Shown piece by piece: positions 54,590 to 63,874 of a stretch of DNA of 64,000 bases. The stretch comes from Dolichospermum sp. UHCC 0259. GTDB lineage: Bacteria; Cyanobacteriota; Cyanobacteriia; Cyanobacteriales; Nostocaceae. Position 1 is the stretch's first letter. The number at the start of each line of letters is the position of its first letter. Position numbers and translations under genes: made by a program. Location: assembly GCF_009711935.1 (NCBI RefSeq), contig NZ_VIKX01000213.1, forward strand, positions 1 to 64,000. The letters run 5' to 3'. The notes below the pieces were generated by a model. That model was not told the DNA's origin and did not search any database. It saw only the letters and a program-made list of their open reading frames with translations.

Positions 54590-55948
54590 ATGAATCGTAA
54601 CCTACAAGAAACCCATTTAAACCGCGCCCGTGCTAGTCTTAGACAAGCATTATCTTGGTATGGATATCTCCGTAAATCGGGACAACTAGCCGCAAATCCA
54701 GAATTAGCAAGTTTGCTAAAACCAGAAATAGAAACTTTAAATACCACACTCAATAAATTAGATGCCAATGTCATCAGAATTGCCGCTTTTGGTTTAGTCA
54801 GTCGGGGAAAATCAGCAGTATTAAATTCACTTTTAGGAGAAAAAATTCTGCAAACCGGACCTCTAAATGGTGTCACTCAATGGCCGCGTTCTGTACCTTG
54901 GAAACCCGGAGATAAGGTATTAGTCGAATTAATTGATACCCCTGGTCTAGATGAAATTGCTGGCGATTCACGAGCGCAAATGGCACGAGACGTAGCGCGT
55001 CAAGCTGATTTAATTTTGTTTGTGGTTTCTGGGGATATTACTAGAACTGAATATCAAGGATTATTAGAATTACGTCAGGCACAAAAACCCTTAATTTTAG
55101 TATTTAATAAAATTGATTTATACCCAGAAACAGATAAAAATGCAATTTATAAAAATCTCCAACAATTAGGCGCAGGAAATATCCAAAATAAACCCTTGTT
55201 ACCAGATGAAATTGTCATGATAGCGGCTGAACCTGCACCAATGGAAGTGAGAGTAGAATATGCAGATGGAAGTATCACTTCTGAATGGGAAACACCACCA
55301 CCGCAAGTAGATGAATTAAAGCAAACAATCTTAAATATATTAAATAGAGAAGGGCGTTCTCTTTTAGCTTTAAATGCACTAATTCAAGCTAGAGAATCCG
55401 AAGAAAATATTGCTCAAAAAACCGTTCATATCCGCGAAAAAGAAGCAGAAGATATAATCTGGCGATTTAGCCAATATAAAGCCTTAGCTATTGGTTTAAA
55501 TCCTATTGCTTTTTTAGATGTAATTGGTGGTTTAATTACCGATTTAGCCTTAATTCGGGCTTTAGCTAAATTGTATGGTTTACCTATGACAAGCTATGAA
55601 GCCAGTGAACTATTAAAAACAATTTTATTCAGTTCCGGTGGTTTATTATTAAGCGAAATTGGCAGTAGTTTTATATTAGGTTTAGGTAAAAGTACCGCAG
55701 CGATCGCCAGTGGTGATAATCCTCTCAATATTACCACTTTTTTCGGAAGTGCGATCGCCCAAGGTGGAATTGCCGGTTATGGTGCTTATACAGTCGGTAA
55801 AGCCGCACAACTATATCTAGAAAAAGGCTGTACTTGGGGACAATTAGGCGCTAATACCGTCATTCGGGAAATTCTATCTCAAGTAGATAAAAATACTATT
55901 TTGTATCGCTTACAGCAAGAATTGGGCAGTAATTTTGGTGAATTATAA
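54590..55948 (+). CDS. Dynamin/Era-like GTPase with DUF697 domain
   Basis: The 452-residue protein has a TRAFAC-class GTPase domain: P-loop GLVSRGKS at 68-75, G3 DTPGLDE, and G4 NKID in LVFNKIDLYP. A C-terminal DUF697-type membrane region follows (GLNPIAFLDVIGGLITDLAL, then GSAIAQGGIAGYGAYTVGKA). Proteins of this type are widespread in cyanobacteria and attach to membranes; their role is not established. Transcription is separate from hicAB because of the palindromic terminator just before it. Confidence 0.88.
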   Translation: MNRNLQETHLNRARASLRQALSWYGYLRKSGQLAANPELASLLKPEIETLNTTLNKLDANVIRIAAFGLVSRGKSAVLNSLLGEKILQTGPLNGVTQWPRSVPWKPGDKVLVELIDTPGLDEIAGDSRAQMARDVARQADLILFVVSGDITRTEYQGLLELRQAQKPLILVFNKIDLYPETDKNAIYKNLQQLGAGNIQNKPLLPDEIVMIAAEPAPMEVRVEYADGSITSEWETPPPQVDELKQTILNILNREGRSLLALNALIQARESEENIAQKTVHIREKEAEDIIWRFSQYKALAIGLNPIAFLDVIGGLITDLALIRALAKLYGLPMTSYEASELLKTILFSSGGLLLSEIGSSFILGLGKSTAAIASGDNPLNITTFFGSAIAQGGIAGYGAYTVGKAAQLYLEKGCTWGQLGANTVIREILSQVDKNTILYRLQQELGSNFGEL

Positions 55949-56188
55949 AATTACCTTAACTGTAGGGGTAAAGCACAATGCTAAACCCTGCCTTCTAACT
56001 CTTGACTCCTGCTGTATCATGTCATGATTATATCATCATAGAATAAAAAAGTATATAAACTAACTAAAAATAATTATTTGAATTGTTACTCTGAAAAAGA
56101 GTTTACCAACTCTGAGTAAAAATTATTCATTATCAATTCTTAAAGCTCCTCATTAACCTTTATCTCCACTAACAAAGGTAACATTATT

Positions 56189-56443
56189 ATGGTATCCCTA
56201 AACGAAGTTATCAATGGCAAAAAACCCATTGAAGAAGCGATTCTAGAATCTATTGCAGAAGCCAGAATAACCTGCGAAGAAAATGGTAATAATTCCGCTA
56301 ATTGTGCAGTAGCTTGGGATATTGTCGAAGAATTGCAAGCAGAAAAAGCCCATCAAAAACAAGCAAAACACCGCAAAACAGCCTTAGAAACCTACTGCGA
56401 AATGTATCCAGATGCCTTAGAGTGTTTGATTTACGATCTTTAA
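56189..56443 (+). CDS. CP12 domain protein
   Basis: CP12 is a small, mostly disordered redox switch that links GAPDH and phosphoribulokinase and so shuts down the Calvin cycle in the dark. The 84-residue protein has both Cys pairs (Cys29/Cys39 and Cys70/Cys79), the core AVAWDIVEELQAEKAHQ and the C-terminal CEMYPDALECLIYDL. A slightly long spacing in the N-terminal pair (nine residues between Cys) is worth noting. It is convergent with the PaO-like oxygenase gene. Confidence 0.93.
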   Translation: MVSLNEVINGKKPIEEAILESIAEARITCEENGNNSANCAVAWDIVEELQAEKAHQKQAKHRKTALETYCEMYPDALECLIYDL

Positions 56444-56465
56444 TTTAGACCAGCAGCAATTCTCA

Positions 56466-57860
56466 TTAAAAATTACGAGGGGGGATAATTCTTCCCTCAT
56501 AAAACTGCCTTTCTAACTTACTCAAATTCCACCATCCTGCACCGAACAACAGAGGAACAAATGTTTCCATCATCACGAATAAAATTGATTTTGTCTCCAC
56601 CAAAAAAGCCAACAAAGGACTACTAGCTAAAGCAACGATGCTAAGAACACCACACCAAAATTTTAACTGTTGAATTTTCTTTAAAGCCTGACGACAACTA
56701 ACACATTTTTCTGTGTGGGAATGATATCTTTCTAGCAGTAATTCTCTATTTAGTAACAGTGGTGGTAAAGATTCGCCCGGAAATGTTTCTCCATGATATT
56801 GATTTACCCACTTACGTAACTCAGCCACAAAAGTATCTGCTTTTGTCGCCAAATAAAAGGCTTTATTAAAATTAGCACTACCACCTTTATCTGCTAAATA
56901 ACGTTCTTGATAATGGAGAAAAATTTGATCATCTTCTAAAACGCCATTTTGACCAATATGGACATACCAACGGGGTCGAATTTTAATAAAAAATCCTGGT
57001 AATTTAGACTTGAAATTAAACGGGAAACGGGCAATTATCCGACATTCACCTTTGCGAATCGGCACAGCATAAACAACAGTTAAAATTCTGCCTTTTTCAG
57101 CATTAATATCATGCCACATCAACCCAGGAGCAATAAATGTTGTGGAAAGTTTTCCCGATTGTCCCGCTTTTAATCCTTGTTTCCAAATCCCTTCAAAACC
57201 ATGTTTTCCTGATTCAACTATTTCTAATTCCAAAGGTGCAGCATTGGCACGATTTCCCACTGTCAGATGATGGGTAAAGGCAATATGACTAGGATCAAGG
57301 ATATTTTCTAATAATGTTAAAGCATCATAAGGAACATCTCGAAAAGTGTTCATAATTACCCATCCTTCTGGTGCTGTTTCTATTGGTTCAATTAGAGGAA
57401 TTTTTGTATTTGCAGCATTTTCTGGATTCCCAGCATAGACAAATAATAATCCTTGTCTTTCTGTTGTTGGTAAAGATGAAACACAAGCTCTTGGAGAAGT
57501 TTCTGCTTTCGCACCTGGTACTTGTTGGGGAATTTTTTGACAACTTCCATCTCCAGCAAATGACCAACCATGATAAGGACATTCTAATAGTCCATCTTCA
57601 TTAATTCTGCCTTCCGAAAGAGGTGCAAGACGGTGAGGACATTGATCTATAAATACTTGCCAAGATGAGTTTTTTTGATCCCACCAAATTACAATATCTT
57701 TACCCAAAAGAGTGAACGGAGTGGGTTTGGATTTATCTAAATCCTGAAGATAGTGAACTGGATACCATGCTTCTGCTAATTCAAAAGCATCTGGGTTACT
57801 TCCTCCAGGTAATATTTCTGTTAAAGAATTTTCGTTGCTAAAAGATTGTGTTTGCACCAT
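56466..57860 (-). CDS. Rieske oxygenase, pheophorbide a oxygenase (PaO/LLS1)-like
   Basis: A 464-residue membrane-linked Rieske non-haem iron oxygenase. The [2Fe-2S] site is CPHRLAPLSEG with CPYHGWSF (about 73-97). The mononuclear iron motif is ENILDPSHIAFTHH, and the C-terminus carries the CxxC typical of PaO, PTC52 and Tic55 (EKCVSCRQAL). It ends with two membrane helices. Plant PaO opens the macrocycle of pheophorbide a in chlorophyll breakdown; cyanobacterial members act on unknown, possibly other, substrates. It faces CP12 and is followed by a crcB gene upstream on the same strand's 3' side (57890). Confidence 0.9.
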   Translation of the reverse strand: MVQTQSFSNENSLTEILPGGSNPDAFELAEAWYPVHYLQDLDKSKPTPFTLLGKDIVIWWDQKNSSWQVFIDQCPHRLAPLSEGRINEDGLLECPYHGWSFAGDGSCQKIPQQVPGAKAETSPRACVSSLPTTERQGLLFVYAGNPENAANTKIPLIEPIETAPEGWVIMNTFRDVPYDALTLLENILDPSHIAFTHHLTVGNRANAAPLELEIVESGKHGFEGIWKQGLKAGQSGKLSTTFIAPGLMWHDINAEKGRILTVVYAVPIRKGECRIIARFPFNFKSKLPGFFIKIRPRWYVHIGQNGVLEDDQIFLHYQERYLADKGGSANFNKAFYLATKADTFVAELRKWVNQYHGETFPGESLPPLLLNRELLLERYHSHTEKCVSCRQALKKIQQLKFWCGVLSIVALASSPLLAFLVETKSILFVMMETFVPLLFGAGWWNLSKLERQFYEGRIIPPRNF

Positions 57861-57889
57861 TTTCTATACTAATTTATTTTCAATAATGT

Positions 57890-58288
57890 TTAATTTAACA
57901 TTCTAGCAATAATCATCCCCAACTGAACACTGACAATTCCCAAAATACCACTACCTAAAAAATAACCAGCAGCAGCTAACCAATTACCACGTTGTAATAA
58001 GCCAACTGTATCTAAACCAAAAGTAGAAAAAGTAGTATATGCCCCTAAAAATCCTGTAGCAACAATTAATTTAATTTCTGGTGAAATCAGTGCTGTTTTT
58101 TCCATAGCTAAAGTTGCAAAAAACCCCATTGCCAAACAACCGCTAATATTAATAAAAAAAGTTCCATAGGGAAAACTAGACCCAAAGCGGTTTGTAAACC
58201 ACAAAGTTAAATAATAGCGACTTAAAGCTCCAGCTATTGCCCCTAAACTAATGGCAATGGGAATACGAATTTCTACCTGTTGTAACAT
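57890..58288 (-). CDS. crcB: Fluoride ion channel CrcB/Fluc
   Basis: Fluc channels form dual-topology dimers that expel fluoride. The 132-residue protein has four helices: [15 protein letters not shown], then [20 protein letters not shown], then [18 protein letters not shown] (the conserved TTFSTF motif). A TTG at 58306 would add six residues. I checked the leader for a fluoride riboswitch and saw none. The stop lies 29 bases from the start of the PaO-like gene on the same strand, so the two could be co-transcribed. Confidence 0.95.
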   Translation of the reverse strand: MLQQVEIRIPIAISLGAIAGALSRYYLTLWFTNRFGSSFPYGTFFINISGCLAMGFFATLAMEKTALISPEIKLIVATGFLGAYTTFSTFGLDTVGLLQRGNWLAAAGYFLGSGILGIVSVQLGMIIARMLN

Positions 58289-58458
58289 TATTAATCTTTT
58301 ATTCAATCAACCTCAAACGGAAAACCGTACTCTAGTGAGAGGTTTTCATCACTGTACCCCAAATTTGCACTCGATACAATCAAGGGGTGGCTAAAAAGAT
58401 GCTGTTGTCCAGACAAAGTTACAAAAATTAACACAGCATAAGTAGGAGAGTTATCAAG

Positions 58459-59322
58459 ATGGGAAATCAACTAAAAACCGCTATTTTACTGGCTACTCTC
58501 AGTGGTTTATTAATAGCAATTAGTTACTGGGTGATTGGTGGTACGGGGGGCTTAGTCATCGGAATTGGGTTAGCCGCAGCAACTAACCTCTTCTCATGGT
58601 ATCAGTCAGATAAGATTGCTTTAGCAGTATACAACGCTCAACCTGTCACCGCAGCAGAAGCACCCGGACTGTATCGTATCGTCCAAAAACTATCTACCCG
58701 TGCAAATATTCCCATGCCGGGGGTGTATATTGTTCCTAGTTCCACTGCCAACGCTTTTGCGACAGGAAGAGACCCTGAACACGCGGCTGTGGCTGTTACT
58801 GCCGGGATTTTAGACATCCTCCCAGAGGATGAATTAGAAGGCGTAATTGCCCACGAACTTACCCATATTATCAATCGTGATACCTTAACTCAAGCGATCG
58901 CGGCCACTGTCGCCGGTGCTGTTTCCTTCCTCGCACAAATGCTCAGTTATAGTATGTGGTTTGGTGGCGGTTCACGGGATAATGAAAGAGGTGGAAATCC
59001 TTTAGGTGTCTTAGCAACAGTTCTATTTGCGCCCATTGCTGCTACTGTAATTCAGTTAGCAATTTCCCGCACCAGAGAATTTTCCGCTGATGCTGGTGCA
59101 GCAAAATTAACAGGTAATCCTCGCGCCTTAGCTAAAGCGTTACAACGGTTAGAATCCACAGCTAGACAAATGCCTTTGAATGCTAACCCAGCTTTTGAAC
59201 CATTATTAATTATTCATCCCATTTCCGGGCAATTTTTGGGAAATCTTTTCTCTAGTCACCCAGCAACTGAAGCCCGTGTAAAAGCTTTACTGGAATTAGA
59301 ATCGCAACTTATGAGTCGTTAA
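58459..59322 (+). CDS. htpX: M48-family membrane metalloprotease HtpX-like
   Basis: HtpX degrades misfolded membrane proteins. The 287-residue protein has two N-terminal membrane helices, the zinc motif HELTH in GVIAHELTHIINRDTL and a second region with SRTREFSADAGAAKL (Glu third ligand). It ends with IIHPISGQFLGNLFSSHPAT. The ATG follows AGGAGAG a few bases earlier. It is transcribed alone. Confidence 0.95.
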   Translation: MGNQLKTAILLATLSGLLIAISYWVIGGTGGLVIGIGLAAATNLFSWYQSDKIALAVYNAQPVTAAEAPGLYRIVQKLSTRANIPMPGVYIVPSSTANAFATGRDPEHAAVAVTAGILDILPEDELEGVIAHELTHIINRDTLTQAIAATVAGAVSFLAQMLSYSMWFGGGSRDNERGGNPLGVLATVLFAPIAATVIQLAISRTREFSADAGAAKLTGNPRALAKALQRLESTARQMPLNANPAFEPLLIIHPISGQFLGNLFSSHPATEARVKALLELESQLMSR

Positions 59323-59441
59323 TAATCTATCTTTGGTCATAAGTATATTGATAAATCCCCAATTAACTGATGACCAAATTATGATCATGACAGGTGCAAT
59401 ATTCATCCACAAGTAAACTTTACCAACAGGATGCCGCAACC

Positions 59442-59822
59442 ATGACTACTAACAATATTGAATCTATAGAAATCGTAGAAATTAGTCTTCATACCAGCGA
59501 AAATGGTGAGATAGATGAAGTCAAGCAAGAAACTACAGCACTATTGGAAGCAATTAAAAACCGCGCCCAAGCTGAAGCCGAATCTGCCGGTACTATTACC
59601 CGTGAAACCTATTTAAATGCTGTGCGTCAGGTGCGGGAAGCTATTGAAAGAGATAAACTCATTGAACGCGATCGCTTAGAATATTCTTGGGCAAAAATTC
59701 AAGAAGAATTAGAGCATAATTGGAAATTACTGCACAAAGACATCACAGACTTAGGCGATAGATTTCAAAATGCTGCTAAAGCAGCTTGGGAAACTTTCAA
59801 TGCCCCTCCTGATCAAGATTAA
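59442..59822 (+). CDS. Helical protein of unknown function
   Basis: The 126-residue protein (from this ATG) begins MTTNNIESIEIVEISLHTSE, then is a charged helical protein: KQETTALLEAIKNRAQAEAE and RETYLNAVRQVREAIERDK. The C-terminal segment WKLLHKDITDLGDRFQNAAK is amphipathic. It is conserved-hypothetical in style; I do not recognise a family. A GTG at 59394 would add 16 residues; the AACAGGA about eleven bases before this ATG makes either possible. No membrane segment. Confidence 0.65.
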   Translation: MTTNNIESIEIVEISLHTSENGEIDEVKQETTALLEAIKNRAQAEAESAGTITRETYLNAVRQVREAIERDKLIERDRLEYSWAKIQEELEHNWKLLHKDITDLGDRFQNAAKAAWETFNAPPDQD

Positions 59823-60193
59823 TATAGCGGGTATGCACTCTTTGTGAGATCCATTAACCACATCGTCAAGCCTGTAGGGGCGGGGTTCCCCCGCCCTCCA
59901 TTGTATTACTGAAGATAACTTCTAAAATAATAACATCTAGGGATATAGCATAATTGAATCCCTTTTTTTTAAAACTATATAGCGCTTACTTAACAAATCT
60001 AAACCCTTAAAAATAAATCTTTTCAAAGATATTCAAAGTCGATAATCGGCAAAAATAAACATTGATAATATAAAAAATCAGGCAGTTTTTCATGTTCTAA
60101 ATAATTCTTTCTTCTTTCTGACTCCTGACCCCTAACTCCTAACGTAAGTGGGGAAGAGGAGATTACAAAAACTGCTTTTCCTCTTCCCTATTC
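59823..60193. other. Intergenic region with dispersed repeats
   Basis: It contains GGGCGGGG-TTC-CCCCGCCC at 59878-59896 (a copy of 14886-14904) and a TTCTGACTCCTGACCCCTAAC STRR-like fragment at about 60115-60136. CTCCTC near 60153-60160 and a downstream GGAAAAGC pair could terminate the minus-strand cruF transcript. No hidden gene was found. Confidence 0.6.
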
Positions 60194-61102
60194 TTATTTG
60201 AAAGCAACTTTCACATTAGCAACAGCAACTTCCTTAGTAGCTGCTTCAATATTCACCGTTGCAGGTGCATTAGAACCCTTAAACCACAGTAGTACAGCAG
60301 GAGCTACGCCTAACGCCACACCTAGCAATACCGGGATAGGAAACCCAGCCGCCAAACTCATCACTGTCGCAAAACCAAAATTACCTAAATAGACTAATAA
60401 AGGAACATTCAATTGGTAATTGTCCAACTTAATCGGGCTTTTGCTCCATAACAAAGCCGCGACAGTCATAAATAACGACCCAGTACCCATCCAACCAGCA
60501 AAATTCTGGTAAGGCATTCCAAAGAAAGCCCCAGGTTGTTGCCAATACCAGAAGGGAAGAGAAGTTTGACTCATGGCTGGGTCAAGCACAAAATCCCAAG
60601 AAGTGAGCAGTAAAGCCCCCAAAACAATTGCTCCCACGTGACGGAACAAAGTGGGTTTTTTATCTACCTCTAAACCCGCCCGCGCCAACACATAAGAAAC
60701 TAATCCTACATAAAACCATGAAAGGGGAATTGTAAAAGGCACTAACCCGGAAATTTTATAACCCAAACCACTCAAATAGCTGTAGTGACCAAAAGGAAAA
60801 CCAGTGCTAGTCCCTAGTAATTCACTAGTCAAAGAAATCAATACAGATGGGATTAAAAATCCTAAAGCGCGTCCTAAACCTAAGCTTCGGTAAGCATAGA
60901 GGAACACTCCCAGCGCTCCTAAAATCATATATACCACACCGCCGCCCGCCATGCTCCACTGCATGACGCTTTGTCCAACTTCTGATAAGCTGACAATCAT
61001 CTCAGCATTGGGAATAACAATCAGTATCCCCACCAGTCCAAATACCATAGAAACGATATGACCAATTAGGCATACGCGCTCGACGATAACAAGTTGTCTC
61101 AT
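60194..61102 (-). CDS. cruF: Gamma-carotene 1'-hydroxylase CruF-like (DUF422)
   Basis: CruF hydroxylates the psi end of gamma-carotene on the way to myxol glycosides (myxoxanthophyll), carotenoids that support cyanobacterial thylakoids and cell wall. The protein is 302 residues with eight to nine helices. It shows the DUF422 motifs ELLGTSTGFPFGHYSYLSG and LTSWDFVLDPAMSQTSLPFW. The ATG at 61102 is chosen because AAGGA lies six bases before it; TTG at 61108 adds two residues. No neighbouring carotenoid genes are seen. Confidence 0.9.
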   Translation of the reverse strand: MRQLVIVERVCLIGHIVSMVFGLVGILIVIPNAEMIVSLSEVGQSVMQWSMAGGGVVYMILGALGVFLYAYRSLGLGRALGFLIPSVLISLTSELLGTSTGFPFGHYSYLSGLGYKISGLVPFTIPLSWFYVGLVSYVLARAGLEVDKKPTLFRHVGAIVLGALLLTSWDFVLDPAMSQTSLPFWYWQQPGAFFGMPYQNFAGWMGTGSLFMTVAALLWSKSPIKLDNYQLNVPLLVYLGNFGFATVMSLAAGFPIPVLLGVALGVAPAVLLWFKGSNAPATVNIEAATKEVAVANVKVAFK

Positions 61103-61414
61103 GATCAATCCTTAATGATATGCCAGATGGCTACTCAACTGCTAACAGTTTACAAATATTTATGAACAATTTGACTAAATGTTGATATTTATTCTCTCAA
61201 AATGGGAATCAAGAGTGAAATTCAACCTTTAGAAACCTTATAGGTTCAGTAAATCTGTGAAATAATGAATGCAACTGATATTGAAAATACCAGTATATAA
61301 CGATTTGTAACTGAGTGGGGTACAGAACTTTTAAAGTTATAACAACCGCCAAGTTTATAAGAACTAGGGGAGAAATTTCCTTTTTCTGTCCTTCTGACTC
61401 CTAACTCCCGCTAT

Positions 61415-61840
61415 ATGTCAATTTTGAAAAAAATTCCTTGGTTTTCTTTAACACTTGTATTTTTGAGTTACAGTACATTAGGCTGGGTGATATTTGAAGA
61501 AAAAGCCCCTTGGTATGTACGGCTGATAACTGTGCTAACTATCCTGCTGTCCCTGATTTCCATCACCAATCCTTGGTTAAAACTCGATGATTATTCTCAT
61601 ATTTTCTTCAAGTCAAACGCTAGGACTTTTTTGGTGGCTATCTTAGCAGCTTTCCTATTTTTTCTAATGATTGCCTGGTTTCGAGTATTTCTTGATACTT
61701 TACTTATTATCTGTGCCACTATTTTGGCTAAAATAGACTTTCAATCAGTTGGTTTAAAACCAGCACTAGCTTTTGGCTATATATCTTTTTGCTCACTGCT
61801 TGGTTTAGGATTGGGCGCACTTATCAATTACTACATTTAG
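61415..61840 (+). CDS. Hypothetical membrane protein with four helices
   Basis: The 141-residue product has four hydrophobic segments. The first begins WFSLTLVFLSYSTLGWVIF and the others are near 33-50, 70-95 and 110-140. The sequence is regular enough to be real, but I do not recognise a family. An STRR-like TTCTGACTCCTAACTCCCGC sits directly before the ATG instead of a normal ribosome binding site. It converges on rpmA. Confidence 0.65.
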   Translation: MSILKKIPWFSLTLVFLSYSTLGWVIFEEKAPWYVRLITVLTILLSLISITNPWLKLDDYSHIFFKSNARTFLVAILAAFLFFLMIAWFRVFLDTLLIICATILAKIDFQSVGLKPALAFGYISFCSLLGLGLGALINYYI

Positions 61841-61907
61841 AATTAGTCATTAGTCACTAGTCATTAGTCATTAAATTAATAACTAATGGCCAATAACTAA
61901 TAAATAA

Positions 61908-62192
61908 CTAGCTGGCTACAGCTTCTACAAGTTCTACCGCTACTGGATAAACGCTAACTTTCTTCTGGCTTTTACCTCTTCTTTCAAAGGTAACTACACC
62001 ATCAACTAAAGCAAACAAAGTATCATCACTACCGATACCAACATTGTTACCAGGATGAACCTTAGTACCACGTTGACGGACGAGAATATTACCTGCACGT
62101 ACAGTTTGTCCACCATAACGCTTTACACCTAGTCGTTGAGCATTAGAGTCACGACCGTTTCGCGTACTACCCGTTCCCTTCTTATGAGCCAT
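61908..62192 (-). CDS. rpmA: 50S ribosomal protein L27
   Basis: L27 reaches the peptidyl transferase centre with its N-terminal tail. The 94-residue protein begins [20 protein letters not shown] and continues [20 protein letters not shown], matching the family exactly. It follows rplU by 137 bases on the same strand in the usual L21-L27 order. There is no cleavable N-terminal extension of the Firmicutes type. Confidence 0.98.
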   Translation of the reverse strand: MAHKKGTGSTRNGRDSNAQRLGVKRYGGQTVRAGNILVRQRGTKVHPGNNVGIGSDDTLFALVDGVVTFERRGKSQKKVSVYPVAVELVEAVAS

Positions 62193-62329
62193 GATTTCCT
62201 CTTTTCTATTTACTTTATTTATCCCAGCTAGTTATCTAGTTTAGGCTAGGAAAAAGATGATTAATTATTGGTAATTACATTACTCTTTATCACCTCTTGC
62301 CTATTCCCTAACTAGCAACTTAACCTTAT

Positions 62330-62737
62330 TTATGATTCTTCTGCGGTTTCTTCCACGAAATCAGCATTAATAACGGGACTTTCAGCCATTGTTGGGGCTT
62401 CTTCGTAAGCTAAAACTTCGCCGTTAAGATTGATAGAATTAATCAAAAATCTGGTAATTTCCTGGCGATGTCCCCGTTTTTTGCGGGTTTTCTTTTTAGG
62501 TTTCATCTTATACACCAGGACTTTGCGACCTCTGAAATGTCGCATAATTGTCCCTTCCACTGTTGCGCCTTCTACTAAAGGTTGTCCAATGGAAACTGCG
62601 CCTTCGTGATGTACAAGTAATACTGCGTTGATGGTAACTTTTTCATCTGGTTCAGCGGTTAGTAGTTCAATGTCGTAAAAGCGACCTGCTTCTACTTTCA
62701 TTTGTTTACCGCCAGTTTCAATAATCGCGTAGGTCAT
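62330..62737 (-). CDS. rplU: 50S ribosomal protein L21
   Basis: L21 binds 23S rRNA near L20. The 135-residue protein begins [18 protein letters not shown] and has the rRNA-binding [24 protein letters not shown] region. It is longer than E. coli L21 because of an acidic C-terminal tail (about residues 108-135) typical of cyanobacteria. It heads the rplU-rpmA unit. A 600-base region without a clear gene lies upstream. Confidence 0.97.
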   Translation of the reverse strand: MTYAIIETGGKQMKVEAGRFYDIELLTAEPDEKVTINAVLLVHHEGAVSIGQPLVEGATVEGTIMRHFRGRKVLVYKMKPKKKTRKKRGHRQEITRFLINSINLNGEVLAYEEAPTMAESPVINADFVEETAEES

Positions 62738-63337
62738 TAAAATCGTCCTTGAGTTGCCGTACAGGTAGCTGACTATAATCTCCTGTAGAGACGCTATTTA
62801 TAGCTTTTGCCAGCCTTTGAAGTATGTCTACCTGATCCGAGCAGGAATTAGACAGACAATCTAATATATTACCCGATTGATAGCTAATCAGTCAACCTTT
62901 CAGAAAATATAATTTTATTTTCCACTAATTTACGAAAAGGTAATTCTTGAATTTGTAGTTGATCATGACACAGATGGAAAAATTTTTAACTAATCTGAGC
63001 GACTTAATAGGGTTGCTCGGATTTTTTTTACATATAATATCACGCAGGGAAATTCTCTCTAACAAAAGTTGATCAATTAATTGTGCTATGGTTAGTATGA
63101 GATTTCACCTTGTATTTTTTAGTAGTATATCATTTATTTAGATTCGGTATTTTGGCATAACCACCAAAATTTAGTTTTTCCTGAGAAATCCCTAAGAATT
63201 TTCTAAGCAAAATATCATCTTTCTGAATATGATTTTTTAGCTAATCATAATTTTAAATTATATTATTTAAGTAATAATGAATTTAAAGGTTGAGACAATA
63301 AATATTTTATCCGTTAACATATTGAGGAATTTTAATC
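62738..63337. promoter_or_regulatory. Long intergenic region upstream of rplU and the DM13 gene
   Basis: It must hold the promoters of both divergent genes. GTAGAGACGC at about 62786-62795 is part of a dispersed repeat motif also found inside the MITE at 33194-33303. A terminator-like hairpin on the plus strand lies at 62992-63029 with no gene before it. From 63030 the sequence is very AT-rich. No hidden protein gene was found. Confidence 0.5.
62992..63029 (+). terminator. Orphan rho-independent terminator
   Basis: AATCTGAGC pairs with GCTCGGATT (G-U pair allowed), with a 14-base loop, and runs into seven or eight T. No plus-strand gene precedes it within 1 kb; the nearest genes upstream are rplU and rpmA on minus. 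It may end a small RNA transcribed from the rplU upstream region. Confidence 0.6.
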
Positions 63338-63874
63338 ATGAAACTAAGCCATTTGTTGACTTTGAGTTTATCTTCTTTTGTGATATTTAGCTGTGTTCAA
63401 GAAGGATCAAATAATCAATCTAATGCCAATCCATTAGCTAGTAATACATCTATTCGCAATTCTTCAATTCAAACTGACTCTTTAGCTCAATCAGAAAAAT
63501 CTCAAGATGCAAAGGTTATTAGCTCAGGTGCATTTGTTTCGGGAGAGCATACAACTCAAGGAGCAGTTAGTATTATGACAAAAAATGGTAAATCATTTCT
63601 AGAGCTTAACCAATCATTTAAGACTTCTAAATCAGGTCCAGATTTAGTGGTAATTTTACATCGTTCCAATGATGTGATTAATTCGACTAAACCTCCAGCA
63701 TATCCTTTAAAAAGAGGAGATTATTTTGTTTTAGCTCCTTTAAAAAAATATAGTGGATCTCAAGTATATTCAATTCCTGATACTATTAAATTAACAGACT
63801 ATAAATCTGTTGGTATTTGGTGTCGCAAGTTTAATGCTACGTTTGGTGCTGCTAGTACACTGCGGCGTAAGTAA
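63338..63874 (+). CDS. DM13 domain lipoprotein
   Basis: The 178-residue protein has a lipoprotein-type signal (MKLSHLLTLSLSSFVIFSC, lipobox IFSC, Cys19) and then a Ser/Asn-rich linker. The DM13 domain spans about 63-178: SGAFVSGEHTTQGAVSI, then FKTSKSGPDLVVILHRS, and the terminal SVGIWCRKFNATFGAASL-like stretch. DM13 is proposed to be a redox or haem-binding domain of cell-surface proteins. It is exported and attached to a membrane by its lipid. Its partners are unknown. Confidence 0.88.
   Translation: MKLSHLLTLSLSSFVIFSCVQEGSNNQSNANPLASNTSIRNSSIQTDSLAQSEKSQDAKVISSGAFVSGEHTTQGAVSIMTKNGKSFLELNQSFKTSKSGPDLVVILHRSNDVINSTKPPAYPLKRGDYFVLAPLKKYSGSQVYSIPDTIKLTDYKSVGIWCRKFNATFGAASTLRRK

Noticed and set aside
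58289..58458. Possible fluoride riboswitch before crcB
   Set aside because: The conserved crcB-motif core and pseudoknot sequences were not found.
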